DNA of 64,000 nucleotides from JAPPHY01 sp034423135 (GTDB lineage Bacteria > Chloroflexota > Dehalococcoidia > Lucifugimonadales > UBA2985): contig DAOUJC010000021.1 of the NCBI GenBank assembly GCA_034423135.1, forward strand, positions 89,126 to 153,125, read 5' to 3'. Positions within the stretch are counted from its first letter, which is position 1. Each line of letters begins with the position of its first letter. The translations under genes were made by a program, and so were the position numbers. Shown one piece after another: positions 1 through 7,890 of the stretch. The notes under the pieces were generated by a model that saw only the letters and a program-made list of their open reading frames with translations, had not been told where the DNA came from and made no database searches.

Positions 1-2763
1 CGTGTACGTGAAGCTGCCTCTCGTCGTCTCGCTGCCGTCGTGCGTGTACGTTACCTCGCTCTTGTCCTCGGACAGCGCGACCGTGCCGTTGACCGCGCCG
101 CCCACCGCAGTGACGCTCAGTGTGCCGGCCTCAGGATCGCTGTCGTTGGCCAGCAGCGCTGTGACGGCGATGTCCACCTCACCGCCCTCTGCAACCGTGG
201 CAGTGTCGTTCGCGGGTACAGGCGCGTCGTTGACCTCCACCACGGTGAGCGTGAACGTCGCAGACGTCGATCGCGACGGGCTGCCGTCATCCGTCGCGGT
301 CACGCGAATGGTGTGCACTGCCGGAGTGTCGGCCTCCAGCGGCGTACCGCTAAACTTCCGGCCCTTCGCATCGAAACTCAACCATCCCGGCAGTGCCCCA
401 CTATCGCTCAGCGCCGCTTCATACGTCACCTTGTCATCTTCGGGATCGTCGAACTCCTGCACCACGTAGCTGAACGCCTGGTCCTCCGTCGCCGTCTGCG
501 CAACCAGGGAGACTGCCCGGGGCGACCGGTTCTGCGGACGCTCCACCGTCAGCGTGAATTCCGCCCTCTTCGACGCAGCGCTTGGGTCCGTCACCACAAC
601 CTGGATTTCGAGTTCTCCCACGTGCGCCTCGCGTGGCGTTCCACTGAACGTGCGCGTGTCCTCATCGAAGCTCAACCAGCCCGGCGGCAGCGGATTCGAT
701 CCCGTGCCCAGGAACGCAGCGTACGTGAGAGTATCCCCATCAGGGTCGGTCACAGCCGGCACCTGGTAACTGAATGAAGCGCCCACAGTTGCAGTCTGGT
801 CCTTGAGTGTCAGCGCACCAGGTGGATCGTTCACGGGCGTCACAGTGATCTTCACCATTCCAGTGGCCGTGGCCGCGCCGTCGCTCACCGTGTACGTGAA
901 GCTGCCTGTCGTCGTCTCCGATCCGTCGTGCGTGTACGTCACCTCGCTCTTGTCTTCCGAGAGCCCGACCGTGCCGTTGACCGCGCTCCCCACCGCAGTG
1001 ACGCTGAGTGTGCCGTCCTCCGGGTCGCTGTCGTTGGCGAGCAGTGTTGTGACGGCAATCTGCACCTCACCGCCCTCTGCAACCGTGGCCGTGTCGTCTA
1101 CAGCAGCCGGCGCGTCGTTTACCGGGGTCACTGTCACTGCGACCGTACCCGTGCCCGTATCAGTCCCGTCGCTCACCGTGTAGGTGTAGCTGCCGGAGGT
1201 CGTCTCACTGCCGTCGTGCGTGTACGTCACCTTGCTCTTGTCTTCGGACAGCGCAACTGTGCCGTTGACGGCGCTACCCACTCCGACGAATGTGAAACTA
1301 TCGCCCTCGGGGTCGCTGTCGTTGGAGAGTAGTGTGGCGACCGTCACCTCTACACTTCCACCCTCCACCACTGTAGCCGTGTCGGCTACGCCTGTAGGCG
1401 CATCGTTTACAGGGGTCACGGTAACCGCAACACTTCCGGTAGACGTGTCCGTCCCGTCGCTCACGGTGTACGTGAAGCTGCCTGTCGTCGTCTCCGATCC
1501 GTCGTGCGTGTACGTCACCTTGCTCTTGTCGTCCGAGAGCGCGACTGCGCCATTGACCGCGCTACCCACGGCGGTGATGCTGAGGTCATCTTCGTCGGCG
1601 TCGGTGTCGTTGGCGAGCAGTGTTGTAGCAGCGACATCCACTTCACCGCCCTCTGCAACTGTGGCGGTATCGGCGACAGCGACGGGCGCGTTGTTCGGCT
1701 CCGTCACGGTAACCGCGACACTCCCGGTTGCGGTTGTGGTCCCATCACTCACGGTGTACGTGAAGCTGCCGGACGCAGTCTCACTGCCGTCGTGCGTGTA
1801 CGTCACCTTGCTCTTGTCGTCCGAGAGCGCGACCGTGCCATTGACCGCCCCACCCGCGGCAGTGACGCTGAGTGTGCTGCCCTCAGGATCACTGTCGTTG
1901 GCAAGCAGCGTCGCGACCAACACGTCCACGCTACTCCCCTTCACCACTAAGGCCGTGTCGTCCCCGGGGACGGGAGCATCATTGACCTCGGGCACCGTGA
2001 GCGTGAACGTTGCTGACGACGACAGCGGCGGAGTGGCGTCGTCCGTTGCAGTGATGCGTATGGTGTGCGATGCCGGCGTGTCGGCCTCCAGCGGCGTACC
2101 GCTCAACTTCCGGCTCGTCGCATCGAAGCTCAGCCACCCCGGAAGCGAGCCGCCACCGTCCAGCGCGGCGGCGTAGGTCAGCGTGTTGTTGTCCGGGTCG
2201 CTGAAGGCAGGCACCACGTAGCTGAACTCCTGGTCTTCAGTCGCAGTTTGGGCCGTCAGCGGTGCCGCCGTTGGAGGCAGGTTTGAGGGCTTCTCGGCTA
2301 CAGTCAGGTCGAACTCGGCCCAGCTCGACTGCTGGCCGTCCGACACGTAAACGCGGATGGTATAGGTGTCGATGTGGGGTGTGCGCTGCCTGCCGGTGAA
2401 GGTGCGGGTTTTCGGGTTGAAGGTGAGCCAGGGAGGCAATGGGTTTGATGCCGCTCCCTGAACCGCGTCGTAGGTGAGGTCGTCTCCGTCCGCGTCGGTG
2501 ACCTCCGGCACCTGGTACGTGAACCTCACGCCGGCGTACGCAGTCTGGTCCGTCACATCAGGCTTCGGAGGCCGCTGGTTTAGCAGTGGCCTCACGAAAA
2601 CGGACGGCACCATACCGCTGCTACCAACGAGCGAGCGGGGCCGGTCACGACTTGTGGTTGGTTCCTGTGCAGGCGCCGCAACTGCCGGACTCAATACGAC
2701 TACGCTGAGAACCACGGCCGCGATAGACAGAAATGGCGCCAGCCAGGTTAGGCTGTACAACAT
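1..2763 (-). CDS. Large secreted repeat protein with Ig/cadherin-like domains (N-terminal part)
   Basis: The reverse strand is open from an ATG at 2763 to the left edge, giving about 921 N-terminal residues of a longer protein. The start MLYSLTWLAPFLSIAA and a hydrophobic stretch ending in AVAAPAQE form a signal peptide. Two putative-Ig/He_PIG-like domains follow (YQVPEVTDADGDDLTY, then PPWLTFNPKTRTFTG), then a TEDQEFSYVV domain, then at least four tandem units of about 95 residues of the VCBS/cadherin-tandem type. Their signatures are NDAPVA, DTATVAEGG, LLANDSDPE, SEVTYTHDGSETT and GSFTYTVSDG. After these the Ig pair recurs and a further tandem unit begins at the edge. The units are near-identical at DNA level. 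Such proteins are usually surface adhesins or S-layer-associated matrix proteins; that role is inferred from architecture. The gene is partial, so its anchor is not visible. Confidence 0.88.
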   Translation of the reverse strand, partial: MLYSLTWLAPFLSIAAVVLSVVVLSPAVAAPAQEPTTSRDRPRSLVGSSGMVPSVFVRPLLNQRPPKPDVTDQTAYAGVRFTYQVPEVTDADGDDLTYDAVQGAASNPLPPWLTFNPKTRTFTGRQRTPHIDTYTIRVYVSDGQQSSWAEFDLTVAEKPSNLPPTAAPLTAQTATEDQEFSYVVPAFSDPDNNTLTYAAALDGGGSLPGWLSFDATSRKLSGTPLEADTPASHTIRITATDDATPPLSSSATFTLTVPEVNDAPVPGDDTALVVKGSSVDVLVATLLANDSDPEGSTLSVTAAGGAVNGTVALSDDKSKVTYTHDGSETASGSFTYTVSDGTTTATGSVAVTVTEPNNAPVAVADTATVAEGGEVDVAATTLLANDTDADEDDLSITAVGSAVNGAVALSDDKSKVTYTHDGSETTTGSFTYTVSDGTDTSTGSVAVTVTPVNDAPTGVADTATVVEGGSVEVTVATLLSNDSDPEGDSFTFVGVGSAVNGTVALSEDKSKVTYTHDGSETTSGSYTYTVSDGTDTGTGTVAVTVTPVNDAPAAVDDTATVAEGGEVQIAVTTLLANDSDPEDGTLSVTAVGSAVNGTVGLSEDKSEVTYTHDGSETTTGSFTYTVSDGAATATGMVKITVTPVNDPPGALTLKDQTATVGASFSYQVPAVTDPDGDTLTYAAFLGTGSNPLPPGWLSFDEDTRTFSGTPREAHVGELEIQVVVTDPSAASKRAEFTLTVERPQNRSPRAVSLVAQTATEDQAFSYVVQEFDDPEDDKVTYEAALSDSGALPGWLSFDAKGRKFSGTPLEADTPAVHTIRVTATDDGSPSRSTSATFTLTVVEVNDAPVPANDTATVAEGGEVDIAVTALLANDSDPEAGTLSVTAVGGAVNGTVALSEDKSEVTYTHDGSETTRGSFTYT

Positions 2764-3105
2764 GCTGTAGGGAGAGCCGGCCAAGGCACTAGATAATGAG
2801 CCGAGTCGGTTTCGCCTAGTGTACCATTCTACCTCCGCAATAGGTCACGTCAGAATTGGCGCATTTCGAGAGATTTTTGACGAATTGCACGCGGGGAGGA
2901 AGAGGCAAAGGTGAGGTCTTCCTTGGTCAGCGACAGGTCGGCGCGGCCCTACGGGATTCCGAGTCTGCCACGCGAAGAGACCTGGGGGAGTGCTGCACAG
3001 GGATCGGCTCAGCAATCCCCGGCGAAACAGCGCTCCGGGATTCCAAAGACTGAATGCCTCGAACCGCCGGCAAGGGATCGCACCAATATGAGGCCCCCGG
3101 CTTGT
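2764..3105. other. Intergenic stretch without a recognisable gene
   Basis: This interval lies between the divergent 5' end of the repeat protein and the 3' end of the methyltransferase. Open frames here are short and have no family signature. A loose CACTAG/CTAGTG dyad spans about 2788-2818, near where the repeat-protein promoter would be. I recognise no RNA gene or riboswitch. Confidence 0.5.
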
Positions 3106-3132
3106 CGGTTGTCAGCGAAGGTAGGACAACCG
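3106..3132 (-). terminator. Hairpin downstream of the methyltransferase gene
   Basis: CGGTTGTC at 3106-3113 pairs perfectly with GACAACCG at 3125-3132 around an 11-nt loop, just past the methyltransferase stop on the minus strand. There is no clear U-tract, so it may be a weak or factor-dependent terminator. Confidence 0.45.
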
Positions 3133-3144
3133 GGGCAGAACAAG

Positions 3145-3993
3145 CTAGTCCCGGAGGCTGGGCCTCCACGAGATGATCGCCTGTCGCCGCGGGGGATTGC
3201 CACGAACCGTCAGGCCGCCGGGCACTTCCTCCAGCAACTCTTCAGCCGCGGCGCGCAAGAGCTCGTCCTTAGCGGTGCCTTCCTGCACGGCAAGCCTGCC
3301 TCGCAGCTGCTCGATCGCTCCGTCCAGGTCCGTATCCATCACAACGGTCTCCGGGTCCAGCATCTCCACGTCCGGGTATATGTCCATCGACCAGAGCAGC
3401 TCCAAGACCTTGGCCAGCCCGGGCAGCGGCGTCGGAACCGACCCATGCACCCTCTGGAAGAATGGCCGGTCCACATAACCCGGAGTCTCGCCCATCTCAA
3501 CAACAACCACCCTGTCCTTGGCGTACCGTTGCAGCTTCTCAACGAATGGGCCGACCTCCGCAACGTGGTGCAGCACGAGCGAGCAGAGCACCATGTCCGC
3601 CATCGGCGCCGTCGCGTCCTCCCACGGCTCGTTGATGACGGTGATGTTGGTGATGCCGGCCTCCTCCGCCCGCGACTTCAGCAGCTCCACCGAATCCGCA
3701 GAGCGCTCTACGACAGTTACCAGATTTGACCGCGTGGCCAGAGGCAATGCGAAGCGGCCTGAACCACCTCCGACGTCCAGCACCTCCGTGCCGGAACCCA
3801 GCGCGGCGAAAAGCCGGTTCAGCACCTCGTCATCGGTGCGGTGCGGGTCGAGTTGCCGGTTGACGAAGCTAGATCGGTTGGTGCGGCCCTGGCTGGCACC
3901 GGCGCCGTGCTCGCGACCGGTTCCCCGCAACTCAGCCATATCACGGTCAAACGCCTGGATTTGCTCCCGCCAGGCTTCGATCACTGCATTCAC
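3145..3993 (-). CDS. Class I SAM-dependent methyltransferase
   Basis: This is a Rossmann-fold methyltransferase of about 282 residues. Motif I, EVLDVGGGSGRFALPLA, lies near residues 70-86. The acidic post-I position follows at VTVVERS, and the later strand DMVLCSLVLHHV is typical of the Methyltransf_25/11 group. The substrate cannot be told from sequence. The GTG at 3993 is preferred because GGGAGG sits six bases upstream. The frame stays open to 4221, but the upstream part translates a foldable leader and has no Shine-Dalgarno. Nothing nearby shares an obvious pathway with it. Confidence 0.82.
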   Translation of the reverse strand: MNAVIEAWREQIQAFDRDMAELRGTGREHGAGASQGRTNRSSFVNRQLDPHRTDDEVLNRLFAALGSGTEVLDVGGGSGRFALPLATRSNLVTVVERSADSVELLKSRAEEAGITNITVINEPWEDATAPMADMVLCSLVLHHVAEVGPFVEKLQRYAKDRVVVVEMGETPGYVDRPFFQRVHGSVPTPLPGLAKVLELLWSMDIYPDVEMLDPETVVMDTDLDGAIEQLRGRLAVQEGTAKDELLRAAAEELLEEVPGGLTVRGNPPRRQAIISWRPSLRD

Positions 3994-3995
3994 TG

Positions 3996-4137
3996 AAGAC
4001 CTCCCGTTGCGATTGCTATGCGGCTTCCCTGAGACCGCCACCGATGCTAGGGTGCTGCAAACCCTCTCGCTCCCTTGCGAGGGCGATGCGTCCCCCAGCC
4101 TTTCGTTTACTGATACCTTGTACCATAAATATAGCAG
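3996..4137 (-). promoter_or_regulatory. Structured 5' leader of the methyltransferase gene (candidate)
   Basis: Read on the minus strand, this leader can form CCCTCGC with GCGAGAGGG, then AGGGT with ACCCT (which compete for GGG), then GCGG with CCGC shortly before the GGGAGG ribosome site. A TATATT-like -10 lies near 4131. The mutually exclusive stems resemble an attenuator, but I could not match a known riboswitch class. Confidence 0.3.
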
Positions 4138-4316
4138 CCGAAAGCCCGGATGACAATCAAGTTGACGCGAGCACAGCGGGTCACTCATCAAGGGTCTTGG
4201 GCTGAAGTAGGAATCGCCCACCTCCGATAGCTGAACCTCTGCGATGGCGAGCCCGTTAGCGCCCAGGCGGCTTGCCGTCCACGTGCCGGTTCAGTGCTGC
4301 GCTCACGTGCACAGCC

Positions 4317-4345
4317 TTGCGATTGGAAACTGCGACAGCTATCAT
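4317..4345 (+). promoter_or_regulatory. Sigma70-type promoter for the His-rich membrane protein
   Basis: TTGCGA at 4317-4322 and TATCAT at 4340-4345 are separated by 17 bp, placing transcription start about ten bases before the ATG at 4362. Confidence 0.5.
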
Positions 4346-4361
4346 TGAACCAGGGAGTCCG

Positions 4362-4817
4362 ATGGCCAACGCGCAGTCATTCATCAGACCATTCACCCCA
4401 TCGATGCTCGCGCCTTGGTTGCTGGCGGCGGCGATCCTCCTCGCGCCGCTGGCGTCCGGGTACACGTGGAGCTCGGGCGGGCACGCCGGTGAGAGCCACG
4501 TCCACCGTCACCACCTGCTTGAAATGCTCCTCCCCACGGCGCACCATCACGCCGCGCCCCTGCCCTCGTCGCGGGAGGGCACAGACTCCGGCGGATACGG
4601 GGCCAACCTCCGCGGCGCAGCAGCCTTCACCATGTCGGCCGTCATGGCGACAGCCTTCCTTCCGGAGCTTGCCTCCTACTTCGACGCTGCCGCGGACGCT
4701 CTGATCGTGGTCGGCTTGGCCGCGCTGCTCCTCACGCGTTTCTCCATGGCAATGGTTCTGAACTCCCGAAGACCACAAGCCGAGTGCTCTCCGCCGGGGA
4801 GACCTCCCACCCGCTAG
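4362..4817 (+). CDS. Small His-rich membrane protein of unknown function
   Basis: This frame of 151 residues starts at ATG 4362 behind AGGGAG. It has a first membrane segment (MLAPWLLAAAILLAPLASGY), a His-rich hydrophilic loop (HAGESHVHRHHLLEMLLP followed by AHHHA), and further hydrophobic stretches around FTMSAVMATAFL and ADALIVVGLAALLL. I do not recognise the family. It is followed on the same strand by a cupredoxin-like lipoprotein with a His-rich tail and then a polytopic membrane protein. The clustered histidines suggest metal handling, but that is inference. The opposite-strand frame over the same DNA is longer but lacks protein-like features. Confidence 0.6.
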   Translation: MANAQSFIRPFTPSMLAPWLLAAAILLAPLASGYTWSSGGHAGESHVHRHHLLEMLLPTAHHHAAPLPSSREGTDSGGYGANLRGAAAFTMSAVMATAFLPELASYFDAAADALIVVGLAALLLTRFSMAMVLNSRRPQAECSPPGRPPTR

Positions 4818-5045
4818 CCGAATCTCCGCATTCCATCCAGTGACTCCTGCTGCATGGGAGGTTCTTCCCGTCGCCAGGAGTCCGTCTTGCGAGGCGGGGG
4901 AGTCTCTGCGCGAGCTGCGCCAATGGGGCCCCTGCGCAGACAGGCAAGCATCTCGCCCCCTCCAGTCGCCGGCAGCCGGGGCTGACAACAGGTGCAATAA
5001 CGCCCATCGAGAGGGGAAACGCATCCCGGATTAGGAACAACAACC

Positions 5046-6233
5046 ATGAAACAATCAAGAAATTCTCCCTTCGCCAGACTGAAGGGGTTTTTGGCCGTCC
5101 TCGCGGCGGCCGTCGCTCTCACCACCCTCATCGCCTCATGCGGAGGAGGCGAGCCTGAGGAGCTGACATTCAACCTTGAGATCAAACAACGCGCCCTTTC
5201 CGAGGAAGACTCCACCATCGAGGTGAAGCAGGACGACATGCTGACCATTGTCATGACCTCGGACGAGCCGGTGACCTACCACCTGCACGGGTACGACCTG
5301 GAGGGCAGCGCTAGCCCGGATATGCCGGCCACTCTGCAGTTCGATGCATACGCAACCGGCAGCTTCCCCATAACCATTCACGTGCCCGCGCAGCCGCCGA
5401 CGAGCTCGGATCCCCACTCGACAACGATTGAGGCGCCACAGGATATGTCCGTGAGCGTGGATGTCACACTGGACGCGCTCTCGGGATTGAACCTGACGAT
5501 CGACACGACAGGCTTCGACTTCTCACCCCAGAACATCGACGGTCAACACGTGCAAGGCGAGGGTCACGCCCACGTATACGTGGACGGCGAGAAGATCGGC
5601 AGGGTGTACGGGCCCCACTACTACCTTGGCCACGTGGAGCCCGGGGAGCGAGTCATTCGCATTTCTCTGAACGCCAACAGCCATGAGGAGTACGCCAGGG
5701 GCGACGATCCGCTGGAGGCCGTCGCAAACGTCACCGTGGAGTCCGGCGGCGGCGACCACCACGGACCCGACGCGGCCACAGACGAGGCAACCTCAGACCG
5801 CAGCCCAACCATCGCCGCGCCCGAGGATATGTCGGTACAGATCGTGGCGACGCCCGACGCTGGGTCTGGCGTGAACATTGAGCTGGTGACCACCGGGTTC
5901 ACCTTCGCCCCTCGGAACGTCAACGGAGACCACGTGGATGGCGAGGGCCACGCGCATGTCTACGTGGACGGCGTGAAGATCACGAGGCTCTACGGGCCGT
6001 ATTACCACCTGAGCAACCTTGACCCCGGAGAGCGCGCCATCAGCGTCATCCTGAACGCCAACACCCATCAGGAGTACGCAATTGGCGACGAGATCCTCGA
6101 GGCCAGCACGATGGTGGTGGTTGAGTCGTCCGGCGGCGGTGACGGTCACGCCCACAGCCACGACGGCGGCAGCGGAGGCGAAGCCCACGAGGAGGAAATA
6201 GAGCTGGGCCTCCTGGTGGTTCAGCCGCGGTAA
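5046..6233 (+). CDS. Cupredoxin-like lipoprotein with two HAHVYVDG repeats and a His-rich tail
   Basis: This 395-residue exported lipoprotein has lipobox LIASC near residue 32. Residues 40-120 resemble a cupredoxin-fold domain (VKQDDMLTIVMTSDEPVTYH, HGYDLEG). Two repeats of about 110 residues follow, each with a segment like NIDGQHVQGEGHAHVYVDG, then YGPHYYLGHVEPGER and LNANSHEEYA. The C-terminus holds HAHSHDGGSGGEAHEEE, a likely metal-binding tail. It lies 33 bp upstream of the polytopic membrane protein at 6267 and is probably cotranscribed with it. Copper or other metal delivery at the outer membrane face is a reasonable guess; the sequence alone does not prove it. Confidence 0.75.
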   Translation: MKQSRNSPFARLKGFLAVLAAAVALTTLIASCGGGEPEELTFNLEIKQRALSEEDSTIEVKQDDMLTIVMTSDEPVTYHLHGYDLEGSASPDMPATLQFDAYATGSFPITIHVPAQPPTSSDPHSTTIEAPQDMSVSVDVTLDALSGLNLTIDTTGFDFSPQNIDGQHVQGEGHAHVYVDGEKIGRVYGPHYYLGHVEPGERVIRISLNANSHEEYARGDDPLEAVANVTVESGGGDHHGPDAATDEATSDRSPTIAAPEDMSVQIVATPDAGSGVNIELVTTGFTFAPRNVNGDHVDGEGHAHVYVDGVKITRLYGPYYHLSNLDPGERAISVILNANTHQEYAIGDEILEASTMVVVESSGGGDGHAHSHDGGSGGEAHEEEIELGLLVVQPR

Positions 6234-6266
6234 GCCGGCATCCGACCCGGTGACTCCTGGCACGAT

Positions 6267-7838
6267 ATGAAGCGGAAAGTGTACAAGCTGCCGGCGCTCC
6301 TGCTCGTAGCCGCGGGGGCGCTGGCGACCCAACCCGCCTACGCTCACGGTTTCGGAGAGCGTTACGACCTCCCCGTCCCGCTGGGCTACTACCTGGTGGG
6401 TGCGGGTGCGACTGTCGCTCTCTCATTCGTCGTGATCGGCGCATTCGTGCGCGGAGCGCCGGGGATGCACGGCTACTGGAGGCACAACCTGCTTTCGCAC
6501 CGGCTGCTTTCGGCGCTGCTCCAGAGCCGCATCTTCACCTCCGCGGTGAAGGCGGCTGCCGTGTTCCTGTTTCTCCTGGCAGTCTCAGCCGGCATCTTCG
6601 GCGACCGGACGCCAACCGGCAACTTCACCCCCACCTTCGTGTGGGTTATCTGGTGGGTGGGCCTCGGCTTCTTCGTGGCTCTGGTAGGCAATCTGTGGGC
6701 CTTGGTGAACCCCTGGAGCATCCTGTTCGAGTGGGCGGAGGCACTGAACAGGCGCATCAGGCCGCACTCGGATCTGGACCTGGGCTTCGAGTACCCGAGA
6801 CGCCTTGGAGTGTGGCCGGCCTTTGCCCTGTTCTGCGTATTCGCATGGCTGGAGAACGTGTATACCAGCGCCTCCGATCCACTGAACATTGCCCTGCTCA
6901 TCCTGGCCTACTCCGGCATAACCTGGATCGGGATGCTGCTGTTCGGAAGGCACGTCTGGCTCCGGCACGGCGAGTGTTTCTCCGTGGTCTTCGGCATACT
7001 GGCGAGGTTTGCGCCGACGGAGGTTCGGGTGACCAACGGACGCCGGTGCGACCCCCGCGAGGACGGCTTCGACCCCGCGCAAGGCGATTGCGTGAACTGC
7101 TACGCCTGCTGGGAACGCGCCGACCCCAGCGAGCGCGAGCTGAACCTGCGGCCGTGGTCGGTCGGGCTGGCCCGTCGTTCGAACGTGACCACGGACACCC
7201 TGGTATTCATCATCATGGTGCTGGCGGCGGTGACTTTCGACGGCTTCAAGGCCACGCCCCTGTGGCAGGACATCAAGGGCGGGCTGTGGGACACGTGGTC
7301 GGCTATCCTAGGCGGCGGCGGGCTCGCCGCCAGCGGAAGCGTCGCAGCGGACACTGCGGGCCTGGCCCTGGCGCCGGCCATTCTCATCGGAGCATACCTC
7401 CTCTTCTCGCGGCTGACTGCCTTGGTCGGCGGCGGGGAGCTTACCGGCGCCGAGGTCGCCTCAGTCTTCGTATACTCACTGGTGCCCATTGCGCTGGCCT
7501 ACAACATCGCTCACTTCTTCACCCTCCTGGCGATTCAGGGGCAGCTCATAATACCGCTGGCGTCGAACCCCTTCGGCTACGGGTGGGACCTGTTCGGCAC
7601 GGCCGATTACCTCGTCAACATTGCCCTGGTCAACGCCAGGTTCACGTGGGTGCTCAGTGTTGTCGCAATTGTGCTGGGACACATCATCGCGGTCTACCTC
7701 TCCCACGTAATCGCCTTGCGCGCGTTCAGCGACGCCAGGTCAGCGGTGAGGAGCCAGTACCCCATGATGGCGCTGATGGTGATGTACACCGTCGTGAGCC
7801 TGTGGATTATTGCGCAGCCAATAGTGCGCCACGGCTGA
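6267..7838 (+). CDS. Polytopic membrane protein with AHGFGERYDLPVPL signature
   Basis: This 523-residue protein has an N-terminal signal ending QPAYA and a strongly conserved-looking start HGFGERYDLPVPLGYY, followed by roughly ten to eleven membrane helices. Between residues 250 and 285 is a hydrophilic Cys-rich loop (RRCDPREDGF, CVNCYACWE) whose three close Cys (C-x2-C-x2-C) could bind metal. I associate this family with entries labelled fenitrothion hydrolase in databases, but I see no hydrolase motif and would not transfer that name. Together with the upstream His-rich protein and cupredoxin-like lipoprotein it forms a three-gene envelope unit, perhaps for metal transport. Confidence 0.72.
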   Translation: MKRKVYKLPALLLVAAGALATQPAYAHGFGERYDLPVPLGYYLVGAGATVALSFVVIGAFVRGAPGMHGYWRHNLLSHRLLSALLQSRIFTSAVKAAAVFLFLLAVSAGIFGDRTPTGNFTPTFVWVIWWVGLGFFVALVGNLWALVNPWSILFEWAEALNRRIRPHSDLDLGFEYPRRLGVWPAFALFCVFAWLENVYTSASDPLNIALLILAYSGITWIGMLLFGRHVWLRHGECFSVVFGILARFAPTEVRVTNGRRCDPREDGFDPAQGDCVNCYACWERADPSERELNLRPWSVGLARRSNVTTDTLVFIIMVLAAVTFDGFKATPLWQDIKGGLWDTWSAILGGGGLAASGSVAADTAGLALAPAILIGAYLLFSRLTALVGGGELTGAEVASVFVYSLVPIALAYNIAHFFTLLAIQGQLIIPLASNPFGYGWDLFGTADYLVNIALVNARFTWVLSVVAIVLGHIIAVYLSHVIALRAFSDARSAVRSQYPMMALMVMYTVVSLWIIAQPIVRHG

Positions 7839-7890
7839 TTTGGCGAACGCTAGCGGACTGTGGCGTCGTACCGGCAAGGAATGCAGGAGT

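Noticed and set aside
2856..3729. Plus-strand frames across the methyltransferase gene
   Set aside because: They are antisense shadows; the minus strand carries a clear methyltransferase motif I and ribosome site.
4818..5045. A riboswitch between the His-rich protein and the cupredoxin-like lipoprotein
   Set aside because: The region is GC-rich and can fold, but neither strand has the conserved blocks of cobalamin, TPP, Moco or other classes I know.
4377..5058. Minus-strand frames opposite the His-rich membrane protein
   Set aside because: They are Arg/Gly-rich shadow translations with no domain, while the plus strand has a promoter, ribosome site and membrane segments.
6267..7838. Naming the polytopic membrane protein a fenitrothion hydrolase
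   Set aside because: No hydrolase motif is visible; the name seems to be carried over from database labels for the family.
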